Positions 50,844 through 58,121 of a DNA stretch of 64,000 nucleotides are shown here, piece after piece; positions within the stretch are counted from its first letter, which is position 1; each line of letters starts with the position of its first letter. The stretch lies in assembly GCF_016745235.1 (NCBI RefSeq), contig NZ_JAELVM010000002.1, forward strand, positions 124,001-188,000, given 5' to 3'. The position numbers were made by a program, and so were the translations under genes. The stretch comes from Chryseobacterium endalhagicum. Lineage in GTDB: Bacteria; Bacteroidota; Bacteroidia; Flavobacteriales; Weeksellaceae. The notes below the pieces were generated by a model. It was not told the DNA's origin. It saw only the letters and a list, made by a program, of their open reading frames with translations, and did no database searches.

Positions 50844-51528
50844 TTCTGTCGTTTTTGAGTTCTTTTTTCAGGATATTTCTCTGTTTTTTAAATGATTTAT
50901 CCTGATGATTCTTTTTAAAATCTGTCCCGGAGAATGTACGGACCGGGCTTCCTCTCTGTACCTGCAGATGGTTATTCCACGTGTCCTGCATTCTTTTCTC
51001 AAGCTGTTTGATGTAAAGTCCGGTTACTTTTTCTTTCAGCCGCATCACCGCAAGCTTTTTATTTTCCAGCTGCGAACGTGAATCCTGTGCAAACACACTT
51101 TCGCCAGTCGGTAAATGAACGGCCCGGACTGCTGTATTTACTTTATTCACATTCTGCCCGCCGCTTCCCTGGCTTCTTGTCGTCTGAAACTGAATATCTT
51201 TTTCACTGAAATTGATTTTCTCCAATCCTTCCAGCTCGAAAACACCGATAAACCAGTTGCTTCTTTTATGCAGCTTCCTGAACGTACTTTTCCCGGTCCA
51301 GCAGATGCTTCCTAGCCATGTTTTTAAAAATCCATCCAGCTCTTTTGCCTTTAAAAGTATCGTTACCGACTTCAAAGTCAGATTTTCATCCCCATTTTCG
51401 CGGTGAATGATTTCGTAATCTATTCTATGATCTTTAATTTCCTCAAGGAAGACCTTCAGTACCTTCGCAGTCACCCACTGGCATTCTAAAGGTCCTCTTC
51501 CTGAAGTTATTTGTATGAGTTTTTCCAT
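50830..51528 (-). CDS. prfH: Peptide chain release factor H (PrfH), ribosome rescue
   Basis: A 232-residue class I release-factor homologue. The GGQ motif (SQGSGGQNVNKVNTAVRAVH) has Gly-Gly-Gln at 123-125 for peptidyl-tRNA hydrolysis. The long codon-recognition domain of RF1/RF2 is missing. The C-terminus is strongly basic. PrfH is known in other bacteria to act on ribosomes whose 16S decoding centre has been cut, freeing them for repair by a linked RtcB ligase. Here rtcB lies in the same operon. It starts 3 bases after the nucleotidyltransferase gene ends and overlaps the TPR gene. Confidence 0.92.
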   Translation of the reverse strand: MEKLIQITSGRGPLECQWVTAKVLKVFLEEIKDHRIDYEIIHRENGDENLTLKSVTILLKAKELDGFLKTWLGSICWTGKSTFRKLHKRSNWFIGVFELEGLEKINFSEKDIQFQTTRSQGSGGQNVNKVNTAVRAVHLPTGESVFAQDSRSQLENKKLAVMRLKEKVTGLYIKQLEKRMQDTWNNHLQVQRGSPVRTFSGTDFKKNHQDKSFKKQRNILKKELKNDRNDLN

Positions 51529-51531
51529 TTT

Positions 51532-52083
51532 TTAATTTACTTTTGGAATTTCACTTAATTTCGGATGTCCCACGGGATCAATTCCTTTCTGCAGGAGATC
51601 TTTGGCAGCCATTACCGCCCAGCATTTATCACTGGAATGAATATTTCTGTAAAATGTCAGTAAAAGCTCCGGCTTCACCACTGTAAAACCATTAATTTCA
51701 ATAGTTTCCAGATCATTTCTTTCAAAAAAATCTATAGTGATCCGGTGAGATTTTCCGTTTTCCAGCTCTGCTGTTTTCTCATATCTGCGGAAGTTTTCTT
51801 CGCTCTGAAGATGGTCATAACGAGTCCATACTTTCTGAAAACCTTCCTGCTGAAGAATCATCACGGCTTCTGCTGCATTTTCTTTCTTTACAAAAACATC
51901 AATATCCTTGTGGTCATGGGCGTGTTTGTATTCTGTATGACCGGTTTCGGACATAAAATGCCATGCCCAGCCCCCTGAGATAATGACTTTATCTTTTAAT
52001 TGATTTAAAATTTCAAGTCCGTGCAGGATTCTAAACTCCGGCCAGACTTCTCCGTATCTTTTTATATTATGAGGTGCTCCCAT
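51532..52083 (-). CDS. Nucleotidyltransferase-fold protein in the RtcB-PrfH operon
   Basis: A 183-residue protein with a minimal nucleotidyltransferase core: GG at 37-38 (IISGGWAWHF), the metal-binding pair Asp60 and Asp62 (HAHDHKDIDVFV) and a third Asp at 118 (HRITIDFF). All three acidic residues needed for catalysis are present, so it is likely active. It resembles ANT/lincosamide-type transferases in pattern but lies between rtcB and prfH, not in a resistance context. An RNA-end-processing role is inferred. It ends 3 bases before prfH. Confidence 0.82.
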   Translation of the reverse strand: MGAPHNIKRYGEVWPEFRILHGLEILNQLKDKVIISGGWAWHFMSETGHTEYKHAHDHKDIDVFVKKENAAEAVMILQQEGFQKVWTRYDHLQSEENFRRYEKTAELENGKSHRITIDFFERNDLETIEINGFTVVKPELLLTFYRNIHSSDKCWAVMAAKDLLQKGIDPVGHPKLSEIPKVN

Positions 52084-52141
52084 TTTTTTGTTTTTTGTTG
52101 ATTAATACTGATAAGAATCTATATTAACATCGTTATTTATA

Positions 52142-52175
52142 AAACCTTATAGGTTCTTTGAAACCTATAAGGTTT
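52142..52175. repeat. Perfect 14-bp palindromic element inside the operon
   Basis: AAACCTTATAGGTT (52142-52155) and AACCTATAAGGTTT (52162-52175) are exact reverse complements around a 6-base loop. It lies in the 157-base gap between rtcB and the nucleotidyltransferase gene. There is no T-tract. It may act on mRNA stability or be one of a family of intergenic palindromes. Confidence 0.7.
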
Positions 52176-52240
52176 GAGCCGCAGGTTTATCACTGAAAGC
52201 CGGATTGCTTCAACTGACAACTATCAAACCTGCAACTGAG

Positions 52241-53632
52241 TTATTTATCCATTCTCACAATTCTGGGCTGGAATGTTCCAAGAATATCTACCAGTTCACT
52301 CTGAGCATTCATCACATCATGAATGTCTTTGTAAGCCATCGGTGCTTCTTCTGTATTTCCACCCATTAAGGTGACTTTCTTCAGCTTCAGCTCTTTTTTG
52401 ATGTCATTCTGAGTGAAAAGGCTTCTGCATTCCCCTCTTGAATGGGCTCTTCCTGCTCCATGCGATGCTGAATTCAGCGATTCGGGATTTCCTTTTCCAC
52501 GAACGATAAAACCTTTTGCCGTCATAGAACCGGGAATCATTCCCAGCTCGTTTTTATGGGCTGGTGTGGCACCTTTTCTGTGAACAATCACTTCTTTCCC
52601 ATTGTGAATTTCCTTCCATGCGAAATTGTGGTGATTCTCAATTCTGGCTTTCACTCTTCCACCCACTGCTTTTACCAATCTTCTGTGGATATCATCATGG
52701 CAGGCAGATGCGTAGTCTCCCGCAAGGTTCATCGCTGTCCAGTATTCCAGACCGAGATGGGTATTCAGATCCAGCCAGGCAAACTGCTGGGCTTCTTTTG
52801 GAAGCGGGCACTGCTCTGCAGCTACTCTTGAATAATACTGGGCAATCTCAGCTCCTAATCCACGGGAACCGCTGTGAGACAGTATTCCCAGGTATTTTCC
52901 TTTTGAAAGCCCGATCTGGTCATCCTCTTCTGTGATTTCCACTTCTCCGAATTCCACAAAGTGGTTTCCGCCGCCGGAAGAGCCCATCTGTTTAATGGCT
53001 TTTCCTTTTAATCTTCTCAAAACCGGGATCATACCGAAAGTATCTCTCTCAAAGATTTCATGATCTATATGAGATTTATGCGTTTCATACATCCCGAATT
53101 TGGTGTGTTCGGCAAGGACTTTTTCATATTTATCCCTTGCTCCGTCCAGATAAGAAACCGGGATATCCAGAATACTGAGGCTCATTCTGCAGCCAATATC
53201 CATGCCTACTCCGTAAGGGATCACTGCGTTTTCTACCGCAAGAACACCGCCTATCGGAAGTCCGTAACCGCTGTGTGCATCGGGCATTAAAGCTCCCTGC
53301 GTAGAAACCGGCAGTTTTAAAGCCGTGTACAGCTGGTTTTTGGCTTCTTCAGAAATGTTGGTTCCAAAAATCTGAAATGAGGCCCGCTGGGTATTGAGCA
53401 TTCTTTTTTCTGTTTTTCTGGACGAAAGCAGGGATTCTGCAATCTGCCCGAAAGTCAGGTCTTTTTCAAAGGTCTCCGGATTCAGGAGGATTTCTTTTAA
53501 GATAGATTTTACATGGTGAATATTCTTCGTTGCAAAATTTCTTTTCATGACCTCCAAAGCCACATTGACACTTTGATTATTCGGATATCCGAGTTTTAAT
53601 ATATCTTTTCCTTTTAGTTTTAAATTTCCCAT
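52241..53632 (-). CDS. rtcB: RtcB-family RNA ligase
   Basis: A 463-residue GTP- and Mn-dependent ligase joining RNA 2',3'-cyclic phosphate or 3'-phosphate ends to 5'-OH ends. Motifs in order: MPDAHSGYGLPIGG (116-129), GMDIGCRM with Asp145 and Cys148, GGGNHF with His224, SHSGSRG with His253, NHHN near 334-337, HRKGAT with His351 and the guanylylated His391 in SHGAGRAHSRGE. Every expected ligand is present. About 80 residues precede the core. It follows the basic-protein gene after 24 bases. In an operon with prfH, 16S rRNA repair is the likely job. Confidence 0.94.
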   Translation of the reverse strand: MGNLKLKGKDILKLGYPNNQSVNVALEVMKRNFATKNIHHVKSILKEILLNPETFEKDLTFGQIAESLLSSRKTEKRMLNTQRASFQIFGTNISEEAKNQLYTALKLPVSTQGALMPDAHSGYGLPIGGVLAVENAVIPYGVGMDIGCRMSLSILDIPVSYLDGARDKYEKVLAEHTKFGMYETHKSHIDHEIFERDTFGMIPVLRRLKGKAIKQMGSSGGGNHFVEFGEVEITEEDDQIGLSKGKYLGILSHSGSRGLGAEIAQYYSRVAAEQCPLPKEAQQFAWLDLNTHLGLEYWTAMNLAGDYASACHDDIHRRLVKAVGGRVKARIENHHNFAWKEIHNGKEVIVHRKGATPAHKNELGMIPGSMTAKGFIVRGKGNPESLNSASHGAGRAHSRGECRSLFTQNDIKKELKLKKVTLMGGNTEEAPMAYKDIHDVMNAQSELVDILGTFQPRIVRMDK

Positions 53633-53656
53633 TGTTTTTGCTTTAAATAATTGGAC

Positions 53657-54394
53657 CTATTCGTCCTCAAAATAAGCTGCAAGCTCTGTTGCAGACATCG
53701 TGCAGTTCGCATATTTCCTGCTTTTGATAAGATGAGTTTCATCATCCTTTAATTTCCATGGATTTGATTTACCATTGATTGTTTTCTGAATAATCCCGGA
53801 CACTTTATAGCGGCTTAAATAGGATTCCAGCTCATCATATTCCTTTTCCAGTTCGGAATCCAGGGGTTTATAATGGGTAATCATGTTAGGTCTTACTCTG
53901 AGGGTAAATCTCCAGGGTTCGATGAATTCGTAGTAGATATCATTCCTTTTCCGGAACGGATTGTATTCTTCCTTTTTCAGAAAATATTGTCTTTCTCTGG
54001 ATGTAAATCCCAATTTAGGATCGTTCCAGCCAAAGGAAGAAATCCGCTTCAGCTTTTGTTCTCTTTCCACATATATCTTCCGTCCGAACTTCCTCTTTTT
54101 TTTCAGGTAGTGCCGGCTTTGGGAATACATGAACGTGTTGATTTTGTTCAAAATTCCTTCGAAGAAATCTCCGTCTTTGGATCTTTTCACATCATCCCGG
54201 AGAACAAAAAATCTTACAAACCCTCTTTGATAAGGGTTTTCCAGAGGAACCCACGGAATATTTCTTCTGATATTCCACAGTTCTTTACTACGTGTATACT
54301 TTTTTCTTATCTGCTTTTCTACATGTTTTCTGCCTGTTCTTTTTCTGCTTCTGAGGCTTCTTAAACCATAGAGCAGCGCATTATTATTTTCCAT
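53657..54394 (-). CDS. Very basic protein of unknown function upstream of rtcB
   Basis: A 245-residue soluble protein with an extreme density of Lys and Arg, especially residues 10-45 (LRSLRSRKRTGRKHVEKQIR) and 90-120 (YLKKKRKFGRKIYVEREQK). Aromatic residues are frequent too (WNIRRNIPWVPL, YYEFIEPWRFTLRVR). This composition suits RNA or ribosome binding. No known domain is recognised. A GTG at 54406 is four codons upstream, but the ATG at 54394 (MENNNALL) is preferred. It lies 24 bases before rtcB and is probably the first gene of the repair operon. Confidence 0.78.
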   Translation of the reverse strand: MENNNALLYGLRSLRSRKRTGRKHVEKQIRKKYTRSKELWNIRRNIPWVPLENPYQRGFVRFFVLRDDVKRSKDGDFFEGILNKINTFMYSQSRHYLKKKRKFGRKIYVEREQKLKRISSFGWNDPKLGFTSRERQYFLKKEEYNPFRKRNDIYYEFIEPWRFTLRVRPNMITHYKPLDSELEKEYDELESYLSRYKVSGIIQKTINGKSNPWKLKDDETHLIKSRKYANCTMSATELAAYFEDE

Positions 54395-54592
54395 GAATGA
54401 AGACACAAGATGTCAGATACAAGATCCAGGACTATGAATCTGTTTACATCTTTTCTTATTCAACTAAAATATAAGTTGATTGATTTACGATATGGAACAG
54501 CATGAAAGAATGACCATTATGATCTTTTCATCTGCTCTTTAAAAACACTAAAAAATTTCGGGGAAACTGGAGTTTGTATTATTGCGCAATAA
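54395..54592. other. Upstream region of the rtcB-prfH operon
   Basis: A 200-base gap between the terminator at 54593 and the basic-protein start. It contains near-repeats such as acaagatgtcagatacaagatccaggac (54403-54430 region) and a weak palindrome CAACT...AGTTG at 54460-54477. No clear TAnnTTTG promoter is seen on the minus strand, so the operon's own promoter is not obvious. Confidence 0.4.
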
Positions 54593-54623
54593 AAAACCCG
54601 AAATCTTTACGACTTCGGGTTTT
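54593..54623. terminator. Terminator upstream of the RtcB-PrfH operon
   Basis: AAAACCCGAA (54593-54602) pairs with TTCGGGTTTT (54614-54623) around an 11-base loop, with T-runs on the minus strand. It lies 18 bases past the stop of the 40-codon frame and 200 bases before the basic-protein gene. Confidence 0.85.
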
Positions 54624-54640
54624 GATATTTCGTTGTACTA

Positions 54641-54763
54641 TTATTCTAAGAGTATACCAAACCACGAAGCCTTACCACCATAAGCGGTACTCCAGCTAAA
54701 GAATTTTGTTTCAATTTGAACATTGCTTCGTTGTTTTTTAAATGGGTTAAACTTGATTTTCAG
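54641..54763 (-). CDS. Possible 40-codon small protein with a non-ATG start
   Basis: A frame of 40 codons runs from CTG (54763) to TAA (54641). It is rich in aromatic and basic residues, with LKIKFNPFKKQR at its start and TKFFSWSTAYGGKASWFGIL near its end, and looks protein-like. It begins 3 bases after the TATATTTG -7 box and ends 18 bases before an intrinsic terminator, so it fits one small transcription unit. There is no in-frame ATG, GTG or ATT start; CTG is rare, so it may be decayed or non-coding. Function is unknown. Confidence 0.4.
   Translation of the reverse strand: MKIKFNPFKKQRSNVQIETKFFSWSTAYGGKASWFGILLE
54659..54736 (-). ncRNA. Possible structured RNA or leader (stem 54659-54670 / 54725-54736)
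   Basis: On the minus-strand transcript, AAAC(C)ACGAAGC and GCTTCGT(T)GTTT pair over 12 positions with one mismatch, closing a loop of about 54 bases that itself holds a small TACC/GGTA hairpin. The stem lies inside the promoter-terminator unit (54593-54795) just upstream of the repair operon. The whole RNA would be about 165 bases. A covariance search is needed to tell RNA from protein gene. Confidence 0.4.
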
Positions 54764-54766
54764 GTG

Positions 54767-54795
54767 CAAATATAATATTTTTTCTGAATATCAAA
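54767..54795 (-). promoter_or_regulatory. Strong Bacteroidota promoter of the small unit
   Basis: On the minus strand TTTG (54792-54795) is followed after 17 bases by TATATTTG (54767-54774). This is a close fit to TTTG-N17-20-TAnnTTTG. It lies just after the M28 peptidase stop codon. Confidence 0.65.
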
Positions 54796-54803
54796 ATATT
54801 TTT

Positions 54804-55784
54804 TTATTTCAAATGGATCAGGCTGAGAAAAATACCGTCTATCACTTGGGTCATTCTCGGGAGATCCAGCGTTTCTAAAGTGTCGGTGGGCTCATGATAA
54901 TTTTTGTTTCTAAAAAATGACGTATCGGTGATCATCAGGGCAGAATATCCAAGTTTCCAATAGTTAAGATGATCTGAAAAATCTGTTCCTGTGACGAATT
55001 TCGGTGCGGTAAAAGTTTCTGTTTTAATCTGGTTGGCTTCTTTAAAATTTGTGGTGAAATTATTAACAAAATTTCCGGCACTGAACTTTTTAACCAGTGT
55101 AATGAAGTCTCCTTTATTGCCATACACCCAGGACAGCATGCCCAGCGGATAGCTTTGTGAGTTTTTTTCATCTTTAAAATATCCGATCATTTCCACACTT
55201 GCCATTCCGTAGACCTCAACATGATTGTCTTTCAGAGATTTGGCATGGATATAACTTCCCATATTTTCAGTTCGGAAGTACGGCGGCTCTTCGAGTGTAT
55301 ACGCCACAAGATCTATCCTGTAGTTCAGCTTCTGACGTTTAAGCATTCTTGCCAGCTCCAGCAAGGCTGTAACTCCCGTAGCATTGTCATCTGCTCCCTG
55401 CTGGTCTCCGCAAACGTCATAATGCGCTCCGATGATGATTCTTTTTTTATGCTCTGTCCCGAATGATGTAATGACATTTTTATAGATCTTTCCATCAACA
55501 GGATATTCCTGAAAGGCTGTACTGTCGCCATATTTACTGAAATTCTGACGGATGTATTCAGCCACAGTGTTCAGCTGGTCAATATTTTTATGGTTTCTGA
55601 ACTCCGGAGTTTGTGTAAGAGCCGTAAGATGGCTTTTAACCAAATTAATATCAGCCGGAACCGGAGATTTCTGGACAGGCTTATCTTTACAATCTGCCGC
55701 AAAACAAAACACGGCTATAAAAATCAAGCCTGCAACAATAATGATCTTACTGGCTGCAGGCTTTATTAGGTTGTTAAAATTCAT
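54804..55784 (-). CDS. M28-family zinc aminopeptidase, exported
   Basis: A 326-residue enzyme with a signal or anchor segment (about 13-30, IIIVAGLIFIAVFCFAAD) for the periplasm or surface. Zinc ligands and catalytic residues of the M28 clan are visible: GAHYDVCGDQQGADDNATG (about 122-140), LEEPPYF (about 169) and TDFSDHLNYWK (about 275). M28 peptidases trim N-terminal residues from peptides. It lacks a T9SS tail. The upstream neighbour, methylmalonyl-CoA mutase, is on the same strand with a 78-base gap. Confidence 0.9.
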   Translation of the reverse strand: MNFNNLIKPAASKIIIVAGLIFIAVFCFAADCKDKPVQKSPVPADINLVKSHLTALTQTPEFRNHKNIDQLNTVAEYIRQNFSKYGDSTAFQEYPVDGKIYKNVITSFGTEHKKRIIIGAHYDVCGDQQGADDNATGVTALLELARMLKRQKLNYRIDLVAYTLEEPPYFRTENMGSYIHAKSLKDNHVEVYGMASVEMIGYFKDEKNSQSYPLGMLSWVYGNKGDFITLVKKFSAGNFVNNFTTNFKEANQIKTETFTAPKFVTGTDFSDHLNYWKLGYSALMITDTSFFRNKNYHEPTDTLETLDLPRMTQVIDGIFLSLIHLK

Positions 55785-55862
55785 CTCACGGTTTGTTTTA
55801 TGTTTGGAATTCCTGAAATTAATACTTTTCCGCCAAACCTTAATGAGACTGTAAGTTTTTAT

Positions 55863-57983
55863 TTAATTTTCCAGAAATCTTTCCAGAATTTCCACGGCAC
55901 ATTTGGGAAGATTGGTTCCGGGACCGAAGATAAAATCGGCTCCGTTTGCATAAAGGAATTCATAATCCTGTTGTGGGATAACTCCTCCTACCACGATGGT
56001 GACGTCGTCTGCACCCAGTTTCTTCAATTCTTCCACGACTTGTGGAACCAGCGTTTTATGTCCTGCTGCAAGGGAAGAAACCCCAAGGATGTGGATGTCA
56101 TTTTCTACGGCCTGTTTGGCGACTTCTTCAGGAGTCTGGAACAATGGTGCCACATCGACATCAAATCCCATATCTGCGAAAGCAGTGGCTACTACTTTTG
56201 CGCCTCTGTCGTGGCCGTCCTGGCCCATTTTAGCAACCATCAATCTTGGACGGCGTCCTTCTTCTTCTTCAAATTTCTGAGTCAGATGAAGGGCTTTTTC
56301 AAAATATTCGTTTTTCCCTGCATTCATAGCATATACTCCGGATATTGTTCTGATATTCGCTTTATATCTTCCAAAAGTTTCTTCCATGGCATCACTCATT
56401 TCGCCAAGGGTTACTCTTCTTCTCGCCGCTTCAATGCATAAAGCAAGAAGGTTTCCGTTTCCTGTTTTTGCACTTTCACGGATGTCGTTCAGGATTTCTG
56501 TTACGGCTTCCGGATTTCTTTCAGCTTTTATTTTTTCGAGTCTTTCGATCTGCTTTCTTCTAACTTCCGTATTGTCGATATCCAGAATCTCAATCCCGTC
56601 CTGTTTCAGGGTTGTTCTGAATGAATTTACACCAATGATAAATTCTTCGCCGCTGTCTATTTTAGCCTGTTTTTTGGCGGCAGCTTCTTCGATCCTCATT
56701 TTTGGAATTCCGGCTTCGATCGCTTTCGTCATTCCTCCTTCCTGCTCTACCTCATCGATGTATTTCATGGCTTCTTCAATCATCTGCTGGGTAAGGCTTT
56801 CCACAAGATTGCTTCCGCCCATAGCATCTACCACGTCACAGATTCCGCTTTCCTGCTGAAGGATAATCTGGGTATTTCTCGCAATTTTCGCTGAATAGTC
56901 AGTAGGAAGGGCGATGGCCTCATCCAGTGCGTTGGTATGCAGCGACTGGGTTCCGCCTAAAGCTGAAGAAAGAGCTTCAATAGCGGTTCTTGTAATATTA
57001 TTGAAAGGTTCCTGTTCTGTAAGGGACCAGCCTGAGGTTTGGGAATGGGTTCTTAATGCCAGAGATTTCTGATTCTGCGGATTGAACTGCTGCAAAAGAG
57101 TAGCCCAGATGTATCTTGCGGCACGCATCTTTGCAATTTCCATAAAGTGGTTCATTCCGATGGCCCAGAAGAATGAAAGTCTTGGAGCAAAATCGTCCAC
57201 ATTCATCCCTGCTTTTATCCCTGTTCTTACGTATTCCAGACCGTCTGCAAGGGTATAGGCCATTTCCAGTACGGGAGTGGCTCCTGCTTCCTGCATATGG
57301 TATCCGGAGATAGAAATAGAGTTGAATTTTGGTATGTTTTGGGCAGTATATTCAAAAATATCTGCAATAATTTTCATGGAAGGTGCGGGCGGATAAATGT
57401 AGGTATTTCTTACCATGAATTCTTTGAGAATATCATTCTGAATGGTTCCTGAAAGCAATTCCTGCTTTACACCCTGCTCTTCTGCGGCAACGATGTAGAA
57501 AGACAAAATAGGAAGTACCGCTCCGTTCATGGTCATCGACACGGAAATCTGGTCTAATGGAATTTCATTGAAAAGAATCTTCATGTCTTCCACGGAATCG
57601 ATGGCTACTCCGGCTTTTCCCACGTCTCCAACCACTCTTGAGTGGTCTGAATCATATCCGCGGTGTGTAGCCAGATCGAAGGCTACGGAAAGTCCTTTTT
57701 GTCCTGCTGCAAGGTTTCTCCTGTAGAATGCATTGGATTCTTCTGCTGTGGAAAACCCCGCATACTGTCTGATCGTCCACGGCTTCTGCACGTACATGGT
57801 GGAATACGGGCCTCTGAGGTAAGGAGCAATTCCTGGAGAAGTCTGCGTTAAAGGTTCATTTTTAACATCTTTTGGGGTGTAAGATGATTTTAACTCTAAA
57901 CCGTCTTTTTCAAAATTATAGATTTCTCTTTCCAGAGGTTCCATATTAAAATCCGGCTTTTTCACAGAAATTGTCTTTCGCAT
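55863..57983 (-). CDS. scpA: Methylmalonyl-CoA mutase, catalytic (large) subunit
   Basis: A 706-residue adenosylcobalamin enzyme interconverting methylmalonyl-CoA and succinyl-CoA in propionate and branched-chain metabolism. The N-terminal TIM-barrel substrate domain has [13 protein letters not shown] and [13 protein letters not shown]. The C-terminal B12 domain (about 575-706) has the cobalt-ligand motif [11 protein letters not shown] near 593 and GGVIPQQDY. No small-subunit gene lies downstream in this window. The helper GTPase MeaB is encoded at 46803. The chosen start MRKTISVKK fits the usual length. Confidence 0.95.
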   Translation of the reverse strand: MRKTISVKKPDFNMEPLEREIYNFEKDGLELKSSYTPKDVKNEPLTQTSPGIAPYLRGPYSTMYVQKPWTIRQYAGFSTAEESNAFYRRNLAAGQKGLSVAFDLATHRGYDSDHSRVVGDVGKAGVAIDSVEDMKILFNEIPLDQISVSMTMNGAVLPILSFYIVAAEEQGVKQELLSGTIQNDILKEFMVRNTYIYPPAPSMKIIADIFEYTAQNIPKFNSISISGYHMQEAGATPVLEMAYTLADGLEYVRTGIKAGMNVDDFAPRLSFFWAIGMNHFMEIAKMRAARYIWATLLQQFNPQNQKSLALRTHSQTSGWSLTEQEPFNNITRTAIEALSSALGGTQSLHTNALDEAIALPTDYSAKIARNTQIILQQESGICDVVDAMGGSNLVESLTQQMIEEAMKYIDEVEQEGGMTKAIEAGIPKMRIEEAAAKKQAKIDSGEEFIIGVNSFRTTLKQDGIEILDIDNTEVRRKQIERLEKIKAERNPEAVTEILNDIRESAKTGNGNLLALCIEAARRRVTLGEMSDAMEETFGRYKANIRTISGVYAMNAGKNEYFEKALHLTQKFEEEEGRRPRLMVAKMGQDGHDRGAKVVATAFADMGFDVDVAPLFQTPEEVAKQAVENDIHILGVSSLAAGHKTLVPQVVEELKKLGADDVTIVVGGVIPQQDYEFLYANGADFIFGPGTNLPKCAVEILERFLEN

Positions 57984-58077
57984 TCCAATAATTTTTGTCT
58001 GCGTAAAGTTAATTTTTTTGAACGAAACATGAAACTTATGTTAACTCTCAGTTTTACTGAATTTTAAAGCATAAAAA

Positions 58078-58104
58078 AGACCGGACAAATGCCCGGTCTC
58101 CGTT
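58078..58104 (-). terminator. Terminator of the first metalloprotease gene
   Basis: AGACCGG and CCGGTCT form a 7-bp stem with an 8-base loop, and the minus strand runs into TTTTTT. The terminator and about 35 bases beside it match the ones after the second paralogue almost exactly. Confidence 0.8.
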
Positions 58105-58121
58105 ATAGATGTACTTACTTA

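Noticed and set aside
51532-52083. Antibiotic-resistance nucleotidyltransferase
   Set aside because: The fold motif is shared, but the gene is embedded in an rtcB-prfH operon and no resistance context or drug-binding motif is visible.
54646-54723. ATG-started 25-codon frame (MFKLKQNS...) upstream of the terminator
   Set aside because: It is in another frame than the more protein-like 40-codon frame and covers the RNA stem. It could be a leader peptide, but nothing favours it over chance; it is noted only as an alternative to the 40-codon frame.
55800-56441. Plus-strand frame of 213 codons opposite methylmalonyl-CoA mutase
   Set aside because: Antisense to the B12-binding domain; composition is Phe/Cys/Ser-rich as in shadow frames.
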